From positions 310,001 to 374,000 of the forward strand of contig NZ_JAQQWS010000002.1 of the NCBI RefSeq assembly GCF_028610675.1: a stretch of 64,000 bases of DNA, written 5' to 3'. Below the pieces are notes generated by a model, which saw only the letters and a program-made list of their open reading frames with translations, did no database searches and was not told where the DNA came from. Positions within the stretch are counted from its first letter, which is position 1, and each line of letters opens with the position of its first letter. Shown piece after piece: positions 28,391-36,485 of this stretch. The position numbers and the translations under genes were made by a program. Source of the DNA: Alkalihalobacillus pseudalcaliphilus. Its GTDB lineage: Bacteria; Bacillota; Bacilli; Bacillales; Bacillaceae_D.

Positions 28391-28990
28391 TTAACGAATA
28401 GGTCCAAAAATAGCTATAGTGGCTAAGGCAAACTCTTCCCATATATCACTATATCTACGATCGGTTGAATTTAAGCGCATACCGATTAAAAGGCTCGTGT
28501 ATAAAGTTGCTACAATTAGAGGATCTTGTTTGATTAACAACCCTTTTTGTTGACCATTTTCAATTAAACGACTGACCTTGCCTCTGAACTGATTATGAAA
28601 TTGGTCCAAAGATTCAAAGGTATCCAAGAATCGCTCATGCTGTCCAATCACTTGAACGACTAACTGCAAATAGTGATTCATTCCTGAGAATATCGACATG
28701 TGATGCTTAATCATCTTTTCTAACTCCACTAAAGGTTCTTCTGCCGCCTCATCAAATTCTAACACTTGGTTTGAGAAATCCTCTAAAGGCTCTACAACAA
28801 CGGTGTGAAAAAGCTCTTCCTTATCCTTGAAATACGTAAAAACACTACCAAAGCTAATCCCGGCAGAAGCTGAAACCTTCTTAATCGTTGTCCCCTCATA
28901 CCCTTCTGTCGCGAAAAGATACGTAGCAGCCTCCATGATGCTTTTTCTCTTTCTTTTCATTTTTTCAATCTGCTGTTCTGAAAGTGGCAT
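28391..28990 (-). CDS. TetR/AcrR family repressor of the MFS exporter
   Basis: The ATG at 28988-28990 (MPLSEQQIEK) follows GGAGGG at 7 bases. The ATG at 29005 overlaps that site and is rejected. 199 aa. DNA-binding part: IMEAATYLFATEGYEGTTIKKVSASAGISFGSVFTYFKDKEEL. The C-terminal helices are the ligand domain. Its operator lies upstream of both this gene and the MFS gene, so autoregulation is likely. Each gene seems to have its own promoter. Confidence 0.9.
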   Translation of the reverse strand: MPLSEQQIEKMKRKRKSIMEAATYLFATEGYEGTTIKKVSASAGISFGSVFTYFKDKEELFHTVVVEPLEDFSNQVLEFDEAAEEPLVELEKMIKHHMSIFSGMNHYLQLVVQVIGQHERFLDTFESLDQFHNQFRGKVSRLIENGQQKGLLIKQDPLIVATLYTSLLIGMRLNSTDRRYSDIWEEFALATIAIFGPIR

Positions 28991-29006
28991 CAACAATCCC
29001 TCCATT

Positions 29007-29026
29007 ACGATTGATTAATCAATCAT
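29007..29026. promoter_or_regulatory. TetR operator before tetR, core GATTGATTAATCAATC
   Basis: The 16-bp core palindrome (29009-29024) is identical to that before the MFS gene. It lies 18 bp upstream of the tetR start codon. Confidence 0.8.
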
Positions 29027-29142
29027 TTGTTATTATCATAAAGTTAACTTTCTTTTTTGTAAAGAGTTTATTGTCCAGCTTATTGAGCGGTTTCTTGTTC
29101 TTTACCTTAAAAGTTCCGATTCATTTATTTCCTTTTATACAG

Positions 29143-29169
29143 AAAAAGGGAGTATTTGGCTCCCTTTTT
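29143..29169. terminator. Terminator of the yrk operon
   Basis: AAAAAGGGAG (29143-29152) and CTCCCTTTTT (29160-29169) form a perfect 10-bp stem with a 7-base loop. T runs occur in both directions. It lies 11 bp past the yrkJ stop codon. Confidence 0.85.
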
Positions 29170-29179
29170 TGAAATTCCT

Positions 29180-29962
29180 TTATCCTACCAACAAATCAAC
29201 CCAAACCTGAACCGCAGTTGCTAAAATCAGTACGGCAAGCATCGCCTTTAATAGCCTCGTATTCATTCTTTGTCCCAGCTTTGCACCGAGTGGTGATGCG
29301 ATGAGGCTAGCGATAATCATCACAGCTGCTGGTCCATAGAGTACTTGATCCGTTGCTACTTTTCCAGCAGCGGAACCGATTGATGAGAGAAATGTGACGG
29401 CGAGTGATGTCGCAATTGTGACCCGTGTAGGTAATCGAAGCACCGTGAGCATGATTGGTACTAATAAAAACGATCCTGCCGCCCCGACAATGCCTGAGGC
29501 AATTCCAACGATAAAGGATAAGCCCGAGGCTAGTCCACGGTGGAAGGAAAGCTTTTCGACTGGCTGGTCAGGTCGTTGTTTCTTTGGTAAAAACATGAGA
29601 ACAGCGGCAATCGTCGCAAGTCCTGCATAGACGACATTAACAGAGCTTTCCGGAAAATAACTAGATGCAAAGGCACCGATAAAGCTTCCGATTAAAATGC
29701 TAGATCCCATATATAGAATTAATCGCATATGCAAATAGCCTGTCCCACGGTAGGCCCAAGCCCCCGCTATTGTAGCAAAAAATACTTGGACGGCACTAAT
29801 TCCTGATACTTCATGGGCACTAAAAGCCGCAAAACCGAGGAAGGGCGGGATGAAGAGTAGCATCGGATATTTAATAATCGAGCCGCCCACCCCAACCATA
29901 CCCGAAATAAATGAGCCGACAAAACCAATGAGGAATATCGTGATGACAAATAACATATCCAT
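29180..29962 (-). CDS. yrkJ: TSUP (TauE/SafE) family permease, YrkJ-like
   Basis: 260 aa, with eight or so membrane segments and the paired family motifs GMVGVGGSIIKYPMLL and GAAGSFLLVPIMLTVLRLPTRVTIATSLAV. TSUP proteins move sulfite, thiosulfate or other sulfur compounds across the membrane. It is the last gene of the yrk-type sulfur operon, where export of sulfite or uptake of a sulfur compound would fit. AAGGAG precedes the ATG. Confidence 0.88.
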   Translation of the reverse strand: MDMLFVITIFLIGFVGSFISGMVGVGGSIIKYPMLLFIPPFLGFAAFSAHEVSGISAVQVFFATIAGAWAYRGTGYLHMRLILYMGSSILIGSFIGAFASSYFPESSVNVVYAGLATIAAVLMFLPKKQRPDQPVEKLSFHRGLASGLSFIVGIASGIVGAAGSFLLVPIMLTVLRLPTRVTIATSLAVTFLSSIGSAAGKVATDQVLYGPAAVMIIASLIASPLGAKLGQRMNTRLLKAMLAVLILATAVQVWVDLLVG

Positions 29963-30020
29963 GTTGTTTTCTCCTTACTGATGAAGAAGGAGCAGCACTG
30001 TGCCCCTTCTAACTTGTGCC

Positions 30021-30251
30021 TTATTCACCTTTTTTAATATGGAAGGTAATCACACCATTTTCTTCCTTCGTTTGTAATAATTCATGTCCTGTTGATTGAC
30101 TCCAGGCGTCAAAGTCTTTTAAAGCACCTTGGTCAGTAGCCTGCACTTCTAAAATTTCACCTGTATTTAAGCTTTTCATTTCCTTTTTTGTTTTCACAAT
30201 CGGCATCGGACATGCCATTCCTTTTGCATCTAATACTTTCTTTACATTCAT
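30021..30251 (-). CDS. yrkI: TusA-family sulfur carrier, YrkI-like
   Basis: 76 aa, a single TusA domain with Cys14 in the conserved MACPMPIVKTKKEM. The cysteine carries persulfide sulfur between enzymes. It lies between the persulfide dioxygenase-rhodanese gene and the permease gene. AAAGGAG precedes the ATG. The adjacent TusA-rhodanese fusion has a second copy of this domain. Confidence 0.92.
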   Translation of the reverse strand: MNVKKVLDAKGMACPMPIVKTKKEMKSLNTGEILEVQATDQGALKDFDAWSQSTGHELLQTKEENGVITFHIKKGE

Positions 30252-30283
30252 GTTGTTCTCTCCTTTAAAATCGTATCGTATGT

Positions 30284-31411
30284 TTATCGAACGGCACAGC
30301 GGTTTGGTCCAATTTCCATCTCGCGCTGTTCATCTTCACCTGGGCTTTTCTTACCCATATTGGTCTCGCGTATTTCTTGATAGGCATTTGGCTGTGGTGG
30401 TAGATTGCCTGTCACCATCGTACGGAACTCTTTTTCATCCTCTACATTCAGACCATGGTTTCTTTCAAATAATACACCTAGCTTTTCAGCGACACTTCCA
30501 TCTTCATTTAATTCGTCTATTATCATAAAATGGGCAGGTAAAACGATTAACTCAGGCGAAAGCTCTTCATATGTTTCATACAGTGATTGTCTTAAATCAC
30601 CAACCCAGTCCTCCGCTTTTCCTGCCAAATCAGGTCGACCTATTGAATCAATGAATAAAATATCACCGGATAACAAGAACGTATCATCGATGATAAAAGA
30701 CGTTGAACCAATCGTATGTCCCGGTGTATACAACGCTTGGACCGTAATTTGTGTGGAACCTACTTGAAGTAGCCGACCGTCTTCCATCGCTTGATAGTCA
30801 AAAATTACTTCGTCGGCATCCCTTGGTGGCAGCCAGTAGCTCGCTCCTGTTTGCTCAGCCAGCGTCCGCCCCCCAGAAATATGATCGGCATGTAAATGCG
30901 TATCGAGGACGTTGGTCATCTTCACTCCTTTTTCTTGCGCGAGACGAATATACGCTTCCGTCATCCGAGAAGGGTCAATAATTGCTGCTTCCCCTCCAGA
31001 TACAACCATATAGGATAAGCACCCTTTTCCAAGCCGGACAAACTGATATAATTCTCCATCATCACGTAAATCGGCTACTTTAATCGGCTCTAAATGTTCA
31101 CTCCACGCTTTCATCCCTCCTACCAAATAAGAAACGTCAACGCCTTCCTCTGCCAGCATTTCCGCCACCATTATCGATGAGCCCTCCTTGGCACAGACAA
31201 CTAAAATCGGTCGTTCACTCGGTAGCTCTGGTAATAGGTCTTCCACACCATCGAGCAGGTCAAAGTATGGGGTATTCAAGTATTGAAAGTTCGCCCCTTC
31301 TACTTTCCAATCGGCAAACGCATCCGTGTTTCGTACATCTAAAATAAATAATTTCTCTTTTTGAATCACCTTCTGTGCTAGTTCTTGTGCTGTTGTCGTT
31401 GTTACACTCAT
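30284..31411 (-). CDS. yrkH: Rhodanese + persulfide dioxygenase-type metallo-beta-lactamase fusion, YrkH-like
   Basis: 375 aa. Residues 1-110 are a rhodanese domain with Cys73 in VVCAKEGSS, so the sulfur-transfer site is kept. Residues about 115-340 are a metallo-beta-lactamase fold of the ETHE1/persulfide dioxygenase group: DTHLHADHISG (His172, His174, Asp176, His177), TPGHTIGS (His232), LSGDILFIDSIGRPDL (Asp250) and LPAHF. The expected activity is oxidation of a low-molecular-weight persulfide to sulfite, fed by sulfur transfer. The rhodanese-first order differs from S. aureus CstB, which starts with the dioxygenase. The start codon overlaps the previous stop (ATGA). Confidence 0.88.
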   Translation of the reverse strand: MSVTTTTAQELAQKVIQKEKLFILDVRNTDAFADWKVEGANFQYLNTPYFDLLDGVEDLLPELPSERPILVVCAKEGSSIMVAEMLAEEGVDVSYLVGGMKAWSEHLEPIKVADLRDDGELYQFVRLGKGCLSYMVVSGGEAAIIDPSRMTEAYIRLAQEKGVKMTNVLDTHLHADHISGGRTLAEQTGASYWLPPRDADEVIFDYQAMEDGRLLQVGSTQITVQALYTPGHTIGSTSFIIDDTFLLSGDILFIDSIGRPDLAGKAEDWVGDLRQSLYETYEELSPELIVLPAHFMIIDELNEDGSVAEKLGVLFERNHGLNVEDEKEFRTMVTGNLPPQPNAYQEIRETNMGKKSPGEDEQREMEIGPNRCAVR

Positions 31412-31977
31412 TTTATATTTCCTCTCCTTCTAGTCCATTGATTCATTCCAGGTAAAACATTAAAGACTTGGTTGTAGCCATGTGCGGCTAATTTTTGGGC
31501 AGCCATATCGCTACGATTGCCCGTTCGACAAATGACATAAATCGGTGTTTGTTTTTGTAACTCATTCATTCTTTCTTCTAACTCCCCAAATGGCATCGAG
31601 ATTGCCTCAGGAATATGCTCGTTGTCAAACTCGTCCTTTTCACGTACATCGAGGATGGTAATGGCTTCGTTGTTTTTAATCAGTGTTTGTAACTCCTCAT
31701 TTTTAACCGTGTGTGGGAAGGCCTGCTCTTCTTGTTTTAAACTAGCCGCTCGCACATAATGCTTCAGTGTATCGCCATCCTCTATTGTTCCTAGATACTC
31801 ATGCCCTGCTTTTTTTGCCCATGCTTTCAAGTCCGCTGTTGATCCTTTGTCCGTTGCTTGGATTTCAACAACCTTTCCTGGCTCGAGGTCCTTCATCGCC
31901 TTTTTCGTACGGACGATCGGCATTGGACAGGCTAAACCCTTCGCATCAACGCGTACATCATGTTTCATTGTTTCCAT
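31408..31977 (-). CDS. yrkF: TusA-rhodanese fusion, YrkF-like
   Basis: The ATG at 31975-31977 follows AAAGGAG at 8 bases; the GTG at 31986 overlaps that site. 189 aa. Residues 1-80 are a TusA domain (Cys17 in LACPMPIVRTKKAM). Residues about 90-189 are a rhodanese domain with its active-site loop CRTGNRSD. It should move sulfane sulfur from the rhodanese cysteine to a TusA cysteine in one chain. It is in an operon between the DsrE-like and dioxygenase genes. Confidence 0.9.
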   Translation of the reverse strand: METMKHDVRVDAKGLACPMPIVRTKKAMKDLEPGKVVEIQATDKGSTADLKAWAKKAGHEYLGTIEDGDTLKHYVRAASLKQEEQAFPHTVKNEELQTLIKNNEAITILDVREKDEFDNEHIPEAISMPFGELEERMNELQKQTPIYVICRTGNRSDMAAQKLAAHGYNQVFNVLPGMNQWTRRRGNIK

Positions 31978-31998
31978 CTCTTCCACTCCTTTTTTATT

Positions 31999-32478
31999 TT
32001 AGATGAATAAATTAACGTTTCCACCTTCGGCTTCCGCTAAATATGCGGCTACTCCAGCATATTGACTACTCTCTCTTAACTCTTCTTTTTGTAGCCCGAG
32101 TAAATCCATCGTCATCGTACAGGCAACTAGGTTAATGTCCTGTTCCTCTGCTAGCTCAATTAAATCGGCTAATGGCATCGCATTATGTTTTTTCATCACA
32201 TTCTTAATGAGCTTCGGACCTACGCCAGCAAAGTTCATATTCGATAAACCCATCTTCTCTGCACCGCGCGGCATCATGTTTCCAAACATCTTCTCTAAAA
32301 AAGTTTTGTTCGCTTTAATCGGTTCGTCCTTTCGTAGCGCATTCAGTCCCCAAAACGTATGAAAAATCGTCACCTTATGGTCATAGGCAGCGGCCCCGTT
32401 AGCGATAATGTAAGCGGCCATCGCTTTATCGTAATCACCGCTAAATAAAATAATATTAGTAGTTTTTGTCTCACTCAT
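31999..32478 (-). CDS. yrkE: DsrE/DsrF-like (DsrE2) sulfur carrier, YrkE-like
   Basis: 159 aa. The fold is recognised from IILFSGDYDKAMAAYIIANGAAA, FHTFWGLNALRK, the GMSNMNFAGVG-like segment (KMGLSNMNFAGVGPKLI) and the conserved cysteine in LVACTMTMDLLGL. DsrE2 proteins exchange sulfur with TusA and rhodanese partners, as expected from the next genes. It is the first gene of the five-gene operon. AAAGGGGAG precedes the ATG and a CstR-type operator lies 25 bp upstream. Confidence 0.9.
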   Translation of the reverse strand: MSETKTTNIILFSGDYDKAMAAYIIANGAAAYDHKVTIFHTFWGLNALRKDEPIKANKTFLEKMFGNMMPRGAEKMGLSNMNFAGVGPKLIKNVMKKHNAMPLADLIELAEEQDINLVACTMTMDLLGLQKEELRESSQYAGVAAYLAEAEGGNVNLFI

Positions 32479-32502
32479 GTTTGTAACTCCCCTTTTATAC
32501 TT

Positions 32503-32518
32503 ATACCCGTACAGGTAT
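32503..32518. promoter_or_regulatory. CstR operator before the yrkE operon, ATACCCGTACAGGTAT
   Basis: Inverted repeat ATACC(C)/(A)GGTAT with central GTAC. It has the same layout as the site upstream of cstR and matches the ATACCC/GGGTAT-type operators of CsoR-family persulfide sensors. Confidence 0.75.
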
Positions 32519-32570
32519 ATGATTTGCTAAAAATTTTTTGCTAAGATAGAGATTGGTTCAATCTCCTATC

Positions 32571-32831
32571 TTAGCGGCTCTTAACGAGTAAGTTCACAGC
32601 TTGGTCGACGTATTCCTTTGTATCTTCGCCTTCCTCAATCGCTTTTTGTACACATTCAACGAGGTTTTCACTGACAATTAAACCCATCGTCCGGTCAATC
32701 GCCGTACGTGAAGCCGATAGCTGTGAAACAACATCGCGGCAATCTTGGCCTTCTTCCATCATTTTTAATACGCCACGAATTTGTCCTTCAATGCGTTTTA
32801 ATCTATTTTTCATTTGGTCGTTATATTCCAT
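32571..32831 (-). CDS. cstR: CsoR-family persulfide sensor, CstR/YrkD-like
   Basis: 86 aa. The all-helical CsoR fold is evident (NRLKRIEGQIRGVLKMMEEGQDCRDVVSQLSASRTAIDR). Cys31 and Cys60 are present, but the histidine that completes a copper site is not seen before Cys60 (NLVEC, with Asn56). This is the CstR pattern, where persulfides link the two cysteines and release DNA. The gene is on the same strand just upstream of yrkE, with its own operator, so it probably represses itself and the sulfur operon. Confidence 0.9.
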   Translation of the reverse strand: MEYNDQMKNRLKRIEGQIRGVLKMMEEGQDCRDVVSQLSASRTAIDRTMGLIVSENLVECVQKAIEEGEDTKEYVDQAVNLLVKSR

Positions 32832-32874
32832 GTTTTGTCCCGCCTCCTTTTGATTAGGTTATGAACCATATATT

Positions 32875-32890
32875 ATACCCCTATAGGTAT
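32875..32890. promoter_or_regulatory. CstR operator before cstR, ATACCCCTATAGGTAT
   Basis: Inverted repeat with the same arms as the yrkE site, 43 bp upstream of the cstR start codon. Region 32891-33116 shows no gene. Confidence 0.75.
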
Positions 32891-33378
32891 ATAGTCAAGT
32901 TTTTGATTGACCCTATTTTTTCGTTTTTTATGTTTTATATGAAAGTTACTTAGGGGCAATGGGTTTTGCCTTGAAGTTAGCTCGTCATCCATCTCGCGAT
33001 AAATGACCTTAGCAGGACAGTGCTCCCTGTTTATTCAGCCAGGCTCCTGATGGTGATCGAGTTGAATGAAGAGCCAACTGTTTAAGATGTCGCCACTATC
33101 CACGAAGAATAGTCTTTGTGCAGATACTACTTGGTTTGGCCTCCGTATCTGCACATTAACCCCCTCTTTGTATAGATACTACATGGTTTGGCCTCCGTAT
33201 CTGCACATTAACCCCCTCTTTGTGTAGATACTACTTGGTTTGGCCTCCGTATCTGCACATTAACCCCCTCTTTGTGTAGATACTACTTGGTTTGGCCTCC
33301 GTATCTGCACATTAACCCTCTCTTTGTGTAGATACTACTTGGTTTGGCTTCCCTATCTGCACATTATCTCTCTCTTTG

Positions 33379-33478
33379 NNNNNNNNNNNNNNNNNNNNNN
33401 NNNNNNNNNNNNNNNNNNNNNNNNNNNNNNNNNNNNNNNNNNNNNNNNNNNNNNNNNNNNNNNNNNNNNNNNNNNNNN
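33379..33478. other. Assembly gap (100 N) in the 52-bp array
   Basis: The flanks stay in 52-bp phase across 100 N (33330 to 33486 is 3 x 52), so 100 is a possible real length, as are 48 or 152. Confidence 0.95.
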
Positions 33479-33497
33479 TTTGTGTAGATACTACTTG

Positions 33498-33597
33498 NNN
33501 NNNNNNNNNNNNNNNNNNNNNNNNNNNNNNNNNNNNNNNNNNNNNNNNNNNNNNNNNNNNNNNNNNNNNNNNNNNNNNNNNNNNNNNNNNNNNNNNN
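33498..33597. other. Assembly gap (100 N) in the 52-bp array
   Basis: The flanks are 4 bp out of phase across these 100 N (33486 to 33638 is 152). The flanking sequences join directly as one unit, so the true gap is a whole number of units (0, 52, 104...). Confidence 0.95.
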
Positions 33598-33930
33598 GTT
33601 TGGCTTCCCTATCTGCACATTATCTCTCTCTTTGTGCAGATACTACTTGGTTTGGCTTCCCTATCTGCACATTATCTCTCTCTTTGTGCAGATACTACTT
33701 GGTTTGGCTTCCCTATCTGCACATTAACCCTCTCTTTGTGTAGATACTACTTGGTTTGGCTTCCCTATCTGCACATTATCTCTCTCTTTGTGCAGATACT
33801 ACTTGGTTTGGTCTCAGTATCTGCACAAACCCTTTTATCCCTTAAGGTGGCAATAGATGACTTTCATCTTTGTTGGTGGCGAAGTTGTAAACACACCGAC
33901 AGGCTAAGAATTCGTCACTTGAACAACCAC

Positions 33931-34000
33931 TTTGTGCAGTGCTCCTTGGTTTCATATCAGTAACTGTACATTAACCGCTTCTTTGTGCAGTTGCTCCTCA
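33931..34000. repeat. Diverged copies of the array unit
   Basis: GTGCAG followed by a TGCTCC motif occurs at 33934 and 33985, 51 bp apart, with ATTAACCGCTTC between them like the array spacer. These look like old units separated from the main array by about 100 bp. Confidence 0.55.
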
Positions 34001-34036
34001 AGCTGTGTGCATGTTTTAGTTTGCTCTAATCTAAAA

Positions 34037-34080
34037 AGGCTCATCCTCAAAGGTTATATGAATCTTTTTAGGATGAGCCT
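34037..34080 (-). terminator. Terminator of the SEC-C gene
   Basis: AGGCTCATCCT (34037-34047) and AGGATGAGCCT (34070-34080) are perfect 11-bp arms. On the minus strand the stem is followed by TTTTTAG. Confidence 0.8.
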
Positions 34081-34090
34081 CTATATGTTT

Positions 34091-34594
34091 TTACCTTGTT
34101 GTTCCTTCATTCATCCCGCAGCATTTTTTATACTTTTTACCACTTCCACATGTGCATGGCTCGTTACGCTTTGGCTTTTGTTCAAGCAGTTGTTTGGCTT
34201 GCTTGGCTTTTTCCGTCGCCTTTTTCAGGCTTTCCTGTCCAGCCAATTTCATGTCTTGATAACGTTGTCTTAATAGATTCATGACTTCGTTATCTTTTAA
34301 TTCTTCTTTAACGATTTGATCTACTTGTTGTTCACTAACTCCAAATACATCAAGAGTTTCATATCTTTTTTTTGTTAGCGATAAGCGAATGGCAAACTCT
34401 ACATCTGTTGCTATTTCATTAAAAATCAAGACAGCCTCATCACAGTCACAGATTGGATTCATGCAATACTGATCCATAATGGTGAAAACATCCTGACCAC
34501 CCTTAGCAATCGCTAGTCCTTGCGCCTTTCCAAATACAACGATATAACTGATTGTATCTCCGCCTAAAATGTCACTCTTTTTCATGATTTTCAT
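34091..34594 (-). CDS. SEC-C zinc-motif protein
   Basis: 167 aa. The C-terminus carries the SEC-C zinc motif as NEPCTCGSGKKYKKCCG, the same kind found at the end of SecA. A basic helical stretch precedes it (KKATEKAKQAKQLLEQKPKR). The N-terminal 100 residues have further cysteines (YCMNPICDCDEA) but match no family I can name. It stands alone beside the repeat array, with a good terminator. Function unknown. Confidence 0.8.
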   Translation of the reverse strand: MKIMKKSDILGGDTISYIVVFGKAQGLAIAKGGQDVFTIMDQYCMNPICDCDEAVLIFNEIATDVEFAIRLSLTKKRYETLDVFGVSEQQVDQIVKEELKDNEVMNLLRQRYQDMKLAGQESLKKATEKAKQAKQLLEQKPKRNEPCTCGSGKKYKKCCGMNEGTTR

Positions 34595-34963
34595 GTTGTC
34601 CCATCCTTCTAACTCAAGTTCATCCTTTTATTATAGCATTGTAAGCTTATTTCAGTTCGGTTGCTTGATCTACTTATCTATTTTTTCTTAATCTTTAGCC
34701 CTCTATACGTCCTTTGCAAACCACTGACGCCTCGCCTGCAACTGTTACTTATTGATTCGATAATCAATTTGTTGAGCTTACTTTTATCATTCACTCATTT
34801 TTTGATAACTTCGATTGTCAAGTATAATCCTGTACTCAAAATCATATACTGTTTCATACTTTTAGTCAGTAGTGTTCATTCTAAATTTAGTTTTAGTGAA
34901 GGCACAAAAGGGAATGAAAGACCGTATGTAGAAGAAGATAAAAAGCGGTACGGAGGACATGCG

Positions 34964-35698
34964 ATGATTTCAAAAAAAGAAGCGTTGTTATCAAAGGAAG
35001 ACTTTCAAACTCGTACAGATTTACCAGCATGGCTCTACAAAGAATATCAAACCTTTCATAACATCGTTACAGACAAGACATTTCCTTGTTTTTTTGGTAT
35101 GAGTGCCGAACTAAAAGGTGAGCTTCGTTATGGGTATATCACTCAAAGTGATTGGAGTAACCTACCTCAAACCGTTCAAGGTTTTTTGGATTTATTTCAA
35201 TCACCAAATTATAAAAGGCATGGCTTGTTCGTATTTGTGGAACCTTTTGCCAAGGAGGGCACGATCGAAGACTATCGGAAGCAATTTTGGGCGATTCTCG
35301 CATACTTACACGCAGCTGACAAGGTTGAATGGCCCCAAAATAGTCCCCGAGATCCTGACGACTTTTTATGGGATTTTCACTTTCATGGTGAGCCCATCTT
35401 TGTGTTCGGGAATGCCCCCGCTTATAAGAAAAGAAAAACACGGGATTTAGGAAATTCACTCGTCCTCGGTTTTCAGCCTCGCAAAATCTTCAAAGGGTTA
35501 GAAGGTACCGAAAAAGGCGGGATTATGTCTCGAGAAAAGGTTCGTAAACGAGTCGAGTTGTGGGACCAACTACCAAAACACCCAGATATCGGCCATTATG
35601 GTGACCCGACTCATCATGAATGGAAGCAGTTTTTCATTGGCGATGATGTTCAGCCCATTCAAGGTAAATGCCCATTTACTCATAAATCAAAAAAATGA
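34964..35698 (+). CDS. YqcI/YcgG family protein (heme-dependent oxygenase-like)
   Basis: The ATG at 34964 follows GGAGG (34952-34956) at 7 bases. The long upstream extension of the frame has no ribosome site. 244 aa. Conserved features are PCFFGMSAELKGELRYGYI, PQNSPRDPDDFLWDFHFHGEPIFVFGNAP, a proline/arginine-rich C-terminal part (LGFQPRKIF) and the CPF terminus near 240. The family name comes from B. subtilis YqcI/YcgG. Members have been linked to heme-dependent N-hydroxylation (GntA of guanitoxin biosynthesis), but the function here is not known. It stands alone with a strong terminator. Confidence 0.85.
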   Translation: MISKKEALLSKEDFQTRTDLPAWLYKEYQTFHNIVTDKTFPCFFGMSAELKGELRYGYITQSDWSNLPQTVQGFLDLFQSPNYKRHGLFVFVEPFAKEGTIEDYRKQFWAILAYLHAADKVEWPQNSPRDPDDFLWDFHFHGEPIFVFGNAPAYKKRKTRDLGNSLVLGFQPRKIFKGLEGTEKGGIMSREKVRKRVELWDQLPKHPDIGHYGDPTHHEWKQFFIGDDVQPIQGKCPFTHKSKK

Positions 35699-35722
35699 CT
35701 AGGAAATAGGTAGATGTAAGTC

Positions 35723-35754
35723 AAAGAGCACACATATCGGTATGTGTGCTCTTT
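35723..35754. terminator. Terminator between the YqcI-like and SRPBCC genes
   Basis: AAAGAGCACACATA (35723-35736) and TATGTGTGCTCTTT (35741-35754) form a perfect 14-bp stem with a 4-base loop. Confidence 0.85.
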
Positions 35755-35786
35755 CTTGAGTCAATCATTCTTACCTATGCGAGCTC

Positions 35787-36266
35787 TTACAGTGCCCAAT
35801 GAAAGGCCTTCTCGTAATACTTCCTCAACTGTTCAGCATGATCCTTCCATTCTACTTGCTGTTCATATACGATTTGCTCGAATACATCTAAACATCGATG
35901 CCACCCAGCAGCTGTATATTTGGCCATTTGTACATCCTCAAATAAATGTGTAAACACCATCATACACCCGCTATCCTCTTGTGCTAATGAAATGTTTATC
36001 CAATCATTTACTTCCTGAAATTCAAAAGCGTAGGGGCTTGTTAACTTCGTTATGACTCCTTCGTATGTTGCGCCTTCACCATCATCAAAGCCTATTTTTC
36101 CTCCTACGCGTAACTCAAGCTCCCCTGTTGCAAAAGGATACCATTGTATAAAGCAATCTGGATTTGTGATCATAGAGAAAACATGCTCAGGCTTTTTAGA
36201 AAAATGTCGTTCAAACCGTAATACATATCGTTCCTGCTGCTTGTGTAAAGTTCCAAATGAGCTCAT
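35787..36266 (-). CDS. SRPBCC/AHSA1-like protein
   Basis: 159-160 aa; ATG at 36269 or 36266, the latter better spaced from GAGGTGG. A START-like fold of the AHSA1 type is suggested by RFERHFSKKPEHVFSMITNPDCFIQWYPF, LRVGGKIGFDD, a central beta segment and the C-terminal long helix (GWHRCLDVFEQIVYEQQVEW). It is the second member of this fold in the window (the other is at 26282) but clearly a different subfamily. No function is assigned. Confidence 0.82.
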   Translation of the reverse strand: MSSFGTLHKQQERYVLRFERHFSKKPEHVFSMITNPDCFIQWYPFATGELELRVGGKIGFDDGEGATYEGVITKLTSPYAFEFQEVNDWINISLAQEDSGCMMVFTHLFEDVQMAKYTAAGWHRCLDVFEQIVYEQQVEWKDHAEQLRKYYEKAFHWAL

Positions 36267-36269
36267 CAT

Positions 36270-36485
36270 TCCACCTCATATCATTCATGTAATAAAAAAG
36301 CATCGTTATCCAAAAAGCAACTTGTATGCTCCCATTATACAGGGACAGAATCCTATTTCAACTCATTATTGACCTGCCACCTATTCTTTGTTGTTTGTAT
36401 AAAAATTTACAAAGTAGTCGGATTATCGTTATACATCATTTTTTAGGTCGTGCGTATTTTTAAGGAATTCTACAGCGAAATTTTT
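36270..36485. other. Intergenic, nothing recognised
   Basis: Part of a 513-bp space between the SRPBCC gene and the broken SDR. This part is AT-rich and shows no coding signal I can support. Confidence 0.4.

Larger units (their letters stand above)
33117..33827. repeat. 52-bp tandem array; each unit holds an 11-bp inverted repeat
   Basis: The AGATACT motif recurs at 33122, 33174, 33226, 33278, 33330, 33486, 33638, 33690, 33742 and 33794, always at 52-bp steps except across the second N block. Each unit has TGTGCAGATAC (often TGTGTAGATAC) and GTATCTGCACA around a 17-base loop, then a pyrimidine-rich spacer (ATTAACCCCCTC or ATTATCTCTCTC). The first units have GGCCTCCG and the later ones GGCTTCCC in the loop, so the array consists of two subfamilies. 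About 14 units in total if the gaps are 2-unit sized. Open frames through it are by-products of the period and are not genes. Confidence 0.92.

Noticed and set aside
32891..33116. Remnant gene upstream of the 52-bp array
   Set aside because: A few codon-like stretches were seen on the minus strand but no consistent frame or recognisable motif.
33117..33827. CRISPR array
   Set aside because: The whole 52-bp unit repeats, spacers are not unique, and no cas genes are near. It is a tandem array with an inverted repeat in each unit.
33324..33963. Open reading frames of repetitive protein across the 52-bp array
   Set aside because: They exist only because the period happens to lack stops in some frames, and they run through N blocks. 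No ribosome site or start is convincing.
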